Source: Tachypleus tridentatus
Taxonomy: Eukaryota > Arthropoda > Merostomata > Xiphosura > Limulidae
Assembly (NCBI RefSeq): GCF_004210375.1
Contig: NC_134834.1
Coordinates: forward strand, 97,716,170 to 97,780,169
Length of the DNA stretch: 64,000 nucleotides
Direction of reading: 5' to 3'
Notes under the pieces: generated by a model
What the model was told of the DNA's origin: nothing
The model's input: the letters and a program-made list of their open reading frames with translations, nothing else
Database searches by the model: none
Program-made: the position numbers and the translations under genes
Shown: positions 56,096-64,000 of the stretch, piece after piece
Layout of the letters: each line of letters opens with the position of its first letter
Numbering within the stretch: position 1 is the first letter of the stretch

Positions 56096-57019
56096 CGCCT
56101 ATGATGGAGGGATTGTCATATGAGGAAAGGCTGAAATCTCTCAAAGTGATAGAAGAGTTATGGGGTTTCTGATTGAGGTGTTCAAGGTTCTAAATGAAGT
56201 CGATAATGTTAATGAATCATCTTTTTTCATATTTAACAGTGGTAATGGTAGAACTAGGGAACAGAAATATATATTTGAGCAAGGTAGGAATCATCTTCAG
56301 GTAAGACAGTTTTATTTGTTGGACTTTTGAACGGGTTGCTTTCAGATGTTGTAAATAGCAGTAAATTTAAGAGAGTTTAAGAAAAGTTTGATAATTGTGT
56401 ACATGTTAAATGAAGGCTTTAAATTTTGTGTTGTTTTTAAAGTTAATTTAGTTTGAAGTGTGAAAAGCCAATGGGTCAAATATTATCCCAAAACGCAATG
56501 TTAAGTTATAAAAATTTGAATTAGAATCTGCAGTTCGATACCAAAATTAATTATATAAGTTCATAAAATAATATTTTATTAAACGTTTGAATGCAATTCA
56601 ACAAACGTCATGATCACAATCCGATAGGAATATGGATAATTGTCACTTGAGTTATGAATAGTTGACGTTAGGTATTTATAACACATATAGGTGGCTGAAT
56701 ATTGGAATTAATTATTAGTTGAGTTACTATCAATCCCTGTCTTTATCTATAATAAATATTAATGAATTAATGAGTAGTAAAGTTTGACAATTTGACCTTA
56801 TTTATCTAGGATATGTATAGAAGACAGGTTTAATTAGTTAAGTGTTTCGTAAGTTATAATAATTTACATCATTTTTCTGAAACATATGTTGATTAGATGT
56901 ATTGATCAATTACTTATTGGTTGAGTTATGACAACTCGATATTAGTGACTGGTTGGTAAATTAATGAAGAATTGAGATGTGACAAGTTGATTATACTTAT
57001 CATGCTGATTTGTTTAAAG

Positions 57020-57128
57020 TTATGCACAAAACTACACAATTGGCCATCTGTGCTCTGCTCATCACGAACATCGGAACACGGCTTCTAGCGTTGTAAGTTC
57101 GTATACATTCTTCTGTGGCATCGGAGAC
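57020..57128 (-). mobile_element. tRNA-derived SINE fragment (second type)
   Basis: GCACAAAACTACACAATTGG, CCATCTGTGCTCTGCTCATC and CTAGCGTTGTAAGTTCGTAT, the same order as the copy at 43752. Confidence 0.7.
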
Positions 57129-57622
57129 TTTATTTATCTCCAACAAATACTGGTTTATTACTTGAATTGTAACGAACTGGCGTCACTTATCAACGATACA
57201 TTTTATTGAATGTATTCATTAATTAATGATTAGTTGACTTATAATGAGTGTATTCATTAATTAATGATTAGTTGAGTTATAATGATGCATTCATTAATTA
57301 ATGATTAGTTGAGTTATAATGAGTGTATTCATTAATTAATGATTAGTTGAGTTATAATGAGTGCATTAATTAATTAATGATTAGTTGAGTTATAATGAGT
57401 GTATTAATTAATTAATGATTAGTTGAGTGATATGAGTGCATTCATAAATTAATGATTAGTTGAGTTATAAAGAGTTAACGTTACTTACCTGTGATATATA
57501 TCAATGGCTGTACTGATTAATTAATTATCAGTTGAGTTATGACAAGTTGACATTGCTCGTCCAAGATACATGTTGATAGCTGGATTGATGAACTGATCGT
57601 TACTTATTATGATTAGCTGCTA

Positions 57623-58107
57623 TTATTTAACTTCGATCTCTTTCTCAGATATCGGGCACAGGACAGGCAAAACTTTCGGCGCCTGTCCTGTAAAAGTGGG
57701 TTTTCTCGGGGCACTCCCGTTTTCCCCCACAGCAAAAACTTAGGCATTGGATTTTTAGATCCCAGCCCAGGCAACTTTATTGCCAGACCCTGAGTCGGGT
57801 CGTTTGAGTTCATGTTCATATTTACTTTGACTTTTGCCTTTCGGGACGGGACCTGGCCGTTCTCTCCGGTGCTGCCTTTGCCTCGGTCTAGGATAACATT
57901 AAGAATGACCTCTTTCACCCAAAAAAGAGTCAAAAGTTATTTAATAAATAAATAAATAAAACTAAACCTAATAACCTTTCACGAAAGGGGACGAAGAGGA
58001 ACCACAACGTTCCTGAACACCCCAGTTGAGAGAGAATTCTTACCATTTTCTCTCTCTCAACTAAACCCTGCCACGTTAGTTTGCGTTTGCGTTTATTTAA
58101 CTTCGAT
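57623..58107. mobile_element. 455-bp insertion of unknown type with perfect 15-bp target-site duplication
   Basis: TTATTTAACTTCGAT occurs at 57623-57637 and 58093-58107. The 455 bp between are GC-richer than the surrounding satellite and end in a short GTTTGCGTTTGCGT repeat, as some LINEs and their derivatives do. The minus strand is open for 106 codons (57933-57613) with VILDRGKGSTGENGQVPSRK and NSNDPTQGLAIKLPGLGSKN, unlike any family I recognise. At 58025-58062 GTTGAGAGAGA and TCTCTCTCAAC form a hairpin. A (AAAT)n run lies at 57942-57960. Confidence 0.8.
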
Positions 58108-58114
58108 AGATGTT

Positions 58115-58412
58115 GGTGGCTGGAGGCCTGGCATGGCCGAGCGCGTAAGGCGTGCGACTCTAATCCGAGGGTCGCGGGTTCGTGCCCGCGTCGCGCTAAA
58201 CATGCTTGCCCTCCCAGCCGTGGGGCGTTATAATGTTACGGTCAATCCCACTATTCGTTGGTACAAGAGTAGCCCAAGAGTTGGCGGTGGGTGGTGATGA
58301 CTAGCTGCCTTCCCTCTAGTCTTGCACTGCTAAATTATGGACGGCTAGCACAGATAGCCCTCGAGTAGCTTTGTGCGAAATTCCAAAACAAACAAACAAT
58401 GTTGGTTGCTGA
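58115..58412 (+). mobile_element. tRNA-derived SINE (first type), with target-site duplication
   Basis: Element about 58130-58398: GGCCTGGCATGGCCGAGCGC, GACTCTAATCCGAGG (the CG of the CTCGTAA loop is lost), B box GGGTTCGTGCCC, body GAGTTGGCGGTGGGTGG and tail AAACAAACAAACA. Flanks ATGTTGGTGGCTG and ATGTTGGTTGCTG differ by one base. Confidence 0.9.
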
Positions 58413-61400
58413 AATGATGAATGAATGATAAACTGAGTTATGACTAGATCACGTTATTTGTTTGTGATAGATACTAAAGGCTGGATTGTTGAATTCATAT
58501 TAGTTGAGTTATGATGAAATAACATTGTTTAATTAGGAAAAACGTAGATGAATGGATTGATGAATGACTTTATTCGGTGAATTCTGGTGACTTTATTTAC
58601 CTGCAGTGTTATAGATGTTTGGACTGACGAGGTAATAATTAGTTGTTCTAGTTAGATGATATAATTTATCTGCATTAGATGTAAACGGTTATATTGATTA
58701 ATTAATAATTGGTTCTGTTGTGAAGTGTTCATGATATTTATCTGTGACAGATACAAAATGGCTGTGTTGAAGAATTAATGATTAGTTGAGGTATGAAGTG
58801 TTAATGTTATTTTGGTAAACTGGACATAAATAGCTGGATAGATTAATTAATTATTATGTAAGTTATAATGAGTTAATGTTTTTAACTGGATTAATGAATT
58901 AATCGGTTGTGTTATGACAAGATGAATAAATTTTGTAAGACAGGTATAAGTGGCTGGATTTATGAACTAATTATAGGTTGAAGTTATCAATCAACAATAG
59001 AAATTGAGTTATTACAAAGTCATATTGGTCATGTATGATAGAGATTCTTTGATTAATAAATTCATTATTACTTGAGTTGTGATTAGTTTGTTTTATGTAT
59101 CCTACAATAGACGTCGATGGCTGATTAATGAAATAATGATCTGTTGATTTATATCCAGTTGATGTTTTTGTTTTCCATCTAAGACATACATAGCTGTATG
59201 GATTGAAGAATTAAGTATTAGTTGGGTTGTTAATAGCTGCGATGAATAATGAATTATTAGTTGGGTTATTAACAGCTGCGATAGATAATGAATTATTAGT
59301 TGAGTTGTTAATAGCTGCGATAGATAATGAGTTATTAGTTGAGTTGTAAGGAATTAACTTTATTTATCAATAATAGATATAAAAGGTTGGATGGATGATA
59401 TAATGATTCGTTGAATTGTGTGGAGTTGGCATTACTCATCTAAGATAGCTAAATTGATGAATTAATTTTTATTTGAGTTATGACAAGATGATGTTATTTA
59501 TCTGGGATAGATGAAGATAACTCGATGCATCAATAAATTATTAGTTGAGTTTTGAAGAATTTCGTGATGTATCTACAATGTATTGATGGCTGAATTAATG
59601 ATAACTTGAAGTTATTTATCTACAATAGATATTATTGGCTGTATTAAATAAATGGTTAATTTGTGATTAGTTAAAGATAAATTATATATTATTAATATTA
59701 ATGACAGGATTGACCAACAAATGATTAGTTGAGGTATAGCGATGTACATTGTTCATCTAGGAAAGCTATAGATGGCTGAATTGATAATTCATTATTAATG
59801 AATGTGAAGATATAACGATATTTATTTGTGGTAGATATTAAAGGCTTAACGTATCAATCAATGCTTAGTTGAGTTATAACAAGTAGACCTTATTTATTTG
59901 TGATATATATTAATGGCTTGATTGATGAATTAATGCTTAGTTGAGTTATGATGAGTTGATGTCATTTATCTACAATCCACCTAGATGGCTGGATAGATGA
60001 ACAAATAAATATTTCAGTTCTAATGACCTGAGATTACTTACCTACGAAAAATATAGATGCCACTATTAATGAATAAATTATTTGATAAATTCTGATTTGA
60101 TGACGTTATTTGTCTGCAACAGACATTGATGGCTGAATAGACGAAACAATCATTAGTTGAATGTTGATGAGTTAGCTATATTTACCTGGTATAGATGGCT
60201 TGATTGATGAAGTAATCAATATTTGAATCTTTATAAGTTCGCGATATTTATCTGCGAAATATATTAAGGTGTGGATTGATAAATTAATGATTAATTGGGT
60301 TCTGATGCGTTGATGTCTTTTATATCTGATGCATTTAATAGCTGGATTGATGAATTACTTATTAGCTCAGAATATGACGAGTTGACTTTATTTACCTATA
60401 GTAGATATAAATAACTGGATTGATGAATTACTTATTAGCTCAGAATACGACGAGTTGACTTTATTTACCTATAGTAGATATAAATAACTGGATTGATGAA
60501 TAACGTATTAGCTCAATTGTAAGGAGTTGATGCTATTTATCTGCGACAGATATTGATTGATGGTTTAATGAATTAATTATTAGTGGATTCATGACGTGTT
60601 GACGTTATTGATCTGCGATAGATACTAATTACTATTGATGAATTGATTATTAGTTGAATTGGAAGGAGTTAAATACGACAGATAAAGATGGCTGGATAAG
60701 TGAATTAATGATTTGTAGAGTTTGACAAAATTATGTTTTATCTATGATAGATAAAGTTGACTGGTTAGGTGAATAAATTATCAGTTAAGTTCTAAATATT
60801 TGAAATTATTTATCTACAACATAGATGGCTGGATAGATGAATTAATGAATAGTTAAGTTATGACTAGACGATGTTATTAAGCTATGATAGATAGTAATAG
60901 ATTGAATTGATAAATTAATTATTCTATGAATTATGACGAGTTTAAATTATTTATATATGACATATATTGATGGTTTGATTGATGATATAATTACAAGTTA
61001 AGTTATTTATTAAGAAAGATATAGATAGCTGGAATTTTGAATTGATTATTATTTGAGTCATGACAAGTTGGGGTTATTTTTCCACGATAGGCTTTAGTAG
61101 CTAGATTAATGAATTAATAATTAATGTCAACTTGTCACAATTCAATCGTTAATTTATCAACTCAGCCATCTGTATCCATTGTAGGTAAGTAAGGTTAACT
61201 CGTTACAACTGAATTATTTATCTGTGATAATTATTAATAGCTCAATTGAGGAAAAAGTTGACCTTTGACAGGCTGACCTCATTCATCTATATCAAATATT
61301 AATGGCTTGATTCGTGAATTCATTTTTAGTTGAGTTTGTATTATTTGTCTGGATTATATTTAGCTGGCTGGATTTAATTAATTATTAGTTGAGTTATAAT

Positions 61401-61555
61401 GAGTTAACGTTGCTCATATAGCTTAGTTGTAGATGGATGTTATGATTAATTAATTATTAGGTGAGTTATGACATGTTTACATTATCTATCTATGTTAAAT
61501 ATAGATGGCTGGGTATATGAATGAATAAATTGAGTTATGAAGAACTGACAATCTT

Positions 61556-61650
61556 TGTTGCCTGAAGATGACCTGAGAAGTTCGAAATGTTGTTCTCTAC
61601 TTTACTTATGTTAAAGTTTTTAATACCATACCAGCTGTTTGTAGAGTACA
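61556..61650 (+). mobile_element. Penelope-type terminal-repeat fragment (second subfamily)
   Basis: CTGAAGA-TGACC-TGAGAA-GTTC-GAAA (61562-61586), then TTAAAGTTTTTAATACCATA and CCAGCTGT. Core boxes are intact; stem II has one mismatch. Confidence 0.5.
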
Positions 61651-61934
61651 TTTTAACTTCAAGTTGTTTTCTTATTGTCATGAACTAATTATCAGTTGAA
61701 TTTGGAGAGTTGACGTGATTTCTGTACAACTGATATGTGTGGCTGGATTGATAAATCACTGATTTATCTCTGATGACTTAACTATGTGTATCGACGATAG
61801 ATATTAGTGGCTGGATTTATCAATTAATGATTGGTTGAGTTGTTAAAAGTTGGTGCAATAATCTGCGATATATATTGATGATTGGATAGGCGAGTTAATT
61901 TTGTTAAATAAATATATACAGTATATCTATGTAC

Positions 61935-62015
61935 TTAGATCGCTAGAAACTGGGTTTCGATACCTGTGGTGGACAGAACTCAGCCCATTTTACAGCTTTG
62001 CACTTAACAACAAAC
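61935..62015 (+). mobile_element. tRNA-derived SINE fragment (second type), plus strand
   Basis: CTAGAAACTGGGTTTCGATA, CCTGTGGTGGACAGAACTC and CAGCTTTGCACTTAACAACA in tRNA sense, with a clear B-box-like GGGTTTCGATACC. Confidence 0.7.
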
Positions 62016-62737
62016 AATACCAGAGAAAAACAAAATTAGGTTTTCTTTTGGTGCATATTTAAATGAGATTCGTTTATATTGGTTGATTGATTGGATAAAG
62101 ATTTCAATGTGTTTTTGTAAATAATTCAGTCTTAAATTAATTCAGTAAATAATTCAAAAACTACGTATTAAGCTGAAATAAAATACCATAAAAAATGAAT
62201 AAAATTCATCGTTTTATTACGAACAAAGCAGAACTTGTTTTCATATCAGAGTATCAATGCTGTTCCTAGCAATACTGATATTCCTTTTATTGACAGGTGT
62301 AGGAAATCAACGTAACGATAAGTTTTACATCGGAACATATTAAAGTTGACTTGGAAAATGACGGAAGGTGTGACAACGAGTCACATCTCATTCGGTCAGC
62401 AAATGCACAGAAATCTGTTCTTTTTGTTTTACTTTTTTCTGGTTTGACATTTTTACGAGGTACTTAGGTCGTTCTTTTTGGTAACCTAGAAACGTGTTCA
62501 CTGCGACAGGAAGTTGTTTTTTTTATCGTTCTGTCTTACTGCCTCAATTTTTCAACGAGTACGTTAAGGAAGTTGTGGAAGGCTATAACAACTGTTAATT
62601 AACAGTGAACTTTGACTTCGAAGAATGTTTCACTAAAGTTAATAAAGACATGAAATGAAAAATTTTCTCATTTTGCATCATTAAAACCTTTGTGTTTTTG
62701 TTCTTCTTTTCGTCAAATCGTAAATTAATTTCTGGCA

Positions 62738-63420
62738 GATACACAGCCGCAAGGGAACATGTCCAAACATTATATACATTACACAGCCGCAAGGGAACAT
62801 GTCCAAACATTATATACATTACACAGCCGCAAGGGAACATGTCCAAACATTATATACATTACACAGCCGCAAGGGAACATGTCCAAACATTATATACATT
62901 ACACAGCCGCAAGGGAACATGTCCAAACATTATATACATTACACAGCCGCAAGGGAACATGTCCAAATATTATATACATTACACAGCCGCAAGGGAACAT
63001 GTCCAAACATTATATACATTACACAGCCGCAAGGGAACATGTCCAAACATTATATACATTACACAGCCGCAAGGGAACATGTCCAAACATTATATACATT
63101 ACACAGCCGCAAGGGAACATGTCCAAACATTATATACATTACACAGCCGCAAGGGAACATGTGCAAACATTATATACATTACACAGCCGCAAGGGAACAT
63201 GTCCAAACATTATATACATTACACAGCCGCAAGGGAACATGTGCAAACATTATATACATTACACAGCCGCAAGGGAACATGTCCAAACATTATATACATT
63301 ACACAGCCGCAAGGGAACATGTCCAAACATTATATACATTACACAGCCGCAAGGGAACGTGCAAACATTATATGCATTACACAGCCGCAAGGGAACATGT
63401 CCAAATATTATATACATTAC
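62738..63420 (+). repeat. 40-bp minisatellite, 17 copies, nearly identical
   Basis: Unit ACACAGCCGCAAGGGAACAT then GTCCAAACATTATATACATT. Most copies are identical; a few have GTGC or AATATT, and one is shortened (63353-63380). All three plus-strand frames are open for 680-730 bp because the unit has no stop in any frame and 40 is not a multiple of three. No start context or relative supports a gene. Confidence 0.96.
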
Positions 63421-64000
63421 TAATGCTATACATATATAGTTCCGTTTATTCCAGAGACATTCTTAAGGGAAATGAAACAGATTATCTTTTCTCCAGACGC
63501 CACGTGCTTTGTTACACGTGTCGTTGAATGCATTTGTATATTTTAATATACACTGGGAAGAGTAAAAAGTAAGTTATGTTTCACGATTTCCTTTTTACTT
63601 TTCATGTTCATATCCATAAAGACGACCAGAACTTGTAAAACCTTCAGCATGGCTTCTCTTGTGATGTTTGAATATAGCTGCGTTACATTCAAACAGAAAC
63701 TGAGGAAAACTGAAACATTTGTCATCATTTAGCAAATGACGTTCATTGCGACACAGAAACTCGTATTCTTATATGGCTAGATTTAAGATTCAGCATTTCG
63801 CTAAAAACGAAACAAAAAACACCCTTCTTGGAAGGAAGGTTAATAATTTATGGCTCGCTGTACGAAAATAACAGTTAGAAGCAAACATTTTTGGTGAGTC
63901 CATATTCTGATGTGTAAACTGGTACATTGTTACCCGATTTTGTATTTTATTTCAAACCGAATTGGAAAGTTTTAATCATCGTATCACAATTTCACCCAGG
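63421..64000. other. No gene recognised
   Basis: AT-rich sequence after the last satellite; nothing supported. Confidence 0.5.

Larger units (their letters stand above)
51660..56410 (+). mobile_element. CR1-like LINE remnant containing two minisatellites
   Basis: Collinear degraded pieces: ORF1 start MAVSLKSL at 51670 and an SGNH-type block IIIVGDSVT (51976-52002); KLYYPESQVEDVTDRTGDII (near 52670); endonuclease pieces YCNATSIINKMNYFRAL (53130), DFEIHSYRLFNRDSVIKKG (53270) and NFNGNVLQ / ILMEMYYRPPNDTN (53440); linker RWVRPLDEDNE (54025); reverse-transcriptase start VLKEVKYWICEPLATVFF (55915); C-terminal LSYEERLKSLKV (56115) and NSGNGRTREQKYIFEQG (56235). The reverse-transcriptase core is missing. 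Two tandem arrays interrupt it, at 51999-52675 and 54105-55800. Confidence 0.8.
57200..61900 (+). repeat. Long diverged satellite, unit about 80-90 bp
   Basis: Recurrent order TTATTTATCTGCGATAGATA, then TGGCTGGATTGATGAATTAA, then TGATTAGTTGAGTTATGACA and AGTTGACG. It is recognisable more than 40 times across 4.7 kb with heavy divergence, plus a younger 38-bp sub-array at 57225-57440 (ATTAATGATTAGTTGAGTTA, TAATGAGTG). It is interrupted by the insertion at 57638-58092, the SINE at 58128 and the fragment at 61556. Confidence 0.85.

Noticed and set aside
62692..63527. Three long overlapping open frames of 226-243 codons
   Set aside because: They are one 40-bp repeat read in three registers; no start context, splice sites or protein relatives.
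1..64000. CRISPR array interpretation of the short direct repeats
   Set aside because: Repeats are contiguous without unique spacers, and the genome is clearly eukaryotic with introns.

Overview
This is a eukaryotic, AT-rich, intron-rich nuclear window with no prokaryotic features. The best-supported gene is the 3' end of a spectraplakin (MACF1/dystonin/Shot family) whose exon sequences are arthropod-like. The mix of tRNA-derived SINEs, Jockey- and CR1-like LINEs, Penelope-like elements and many minisatellites suggests a chelicerate, most likely a horseshoe crab. That organism call is inference from recall and protein similarity, not a search. A run of exactly 500 N (33072-33571) marks a scaffold join, so the two halves need not be true neighbours.

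Layout. 2-14540, plus strand: the last ten recognisable coding exons of the spectraplakin (end of spectrin-repeat rod, EF-hand pair, GAS2 domain, Ser/Arg/Pro-rich C-terminal tail), then the 3' UTR with AATAAA at 14514. Its introns hold a 41-bp satellite, a dead Tc1 transposon, a palindromic pair of Penelope-type terminal repeats and a roughly 80-bp satellite. 14935-24897, minus strand and convergent: the 3' part of a single-pass membrane protein with a SUEL-type lectin half-domain, a CUB domain, a sushi/CCP domain, a transmembrane helix and a short tail ending in S-E-V. Its 7-kb intron carries a Gypsy protease remnant and two satellites. The 5' exons were not found.

25000-64000 holds no host gene I can support. 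It is a patchwork of minisatellites (61-bp array 28.1-30.9 kb; 29-bp 33.6 kb; ~20-bp 34.5 kb; 27-bp 42.8 kb; ~60-bp 47.7 kb; ~70-bp 49.6 kb; 52-bp 52 kb; 43/44-bp 54.1-55.8 kb; diverged ~80-bp 57.2-61.9 kb; 40-bp 62.7-63.4 kb). Between them lie retroelements: three intact tRNA-derived SINEs with target-site duplications, older SINE fragments of three tRNA-like types, a minus-strand Jockey-like LINE (44.4-47.7 kb), two plus-strand CR1-like LINE remnants (37.2-37.8 and 51.7-56.4 kb), and a Penelope-like element 3' end (38.4-38.8 kb).

Most notable observations. (1) Penelope-type terminal repeats in at least four places carry a hammerhead-ribozyme-like motif, with a compensatory base-pair change between copies and a palindromic ACGU in place of helix III. 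(2) Two independent minisatellites have grown out of the coding sequence of one CR1-like LINE copy. (3) Four coding exons each appear to carry one extra base, matching insertion-type assembly error. (4) A 455-bp insertion of unknown type is bounded by a perfect 15-bp target-site duplication.
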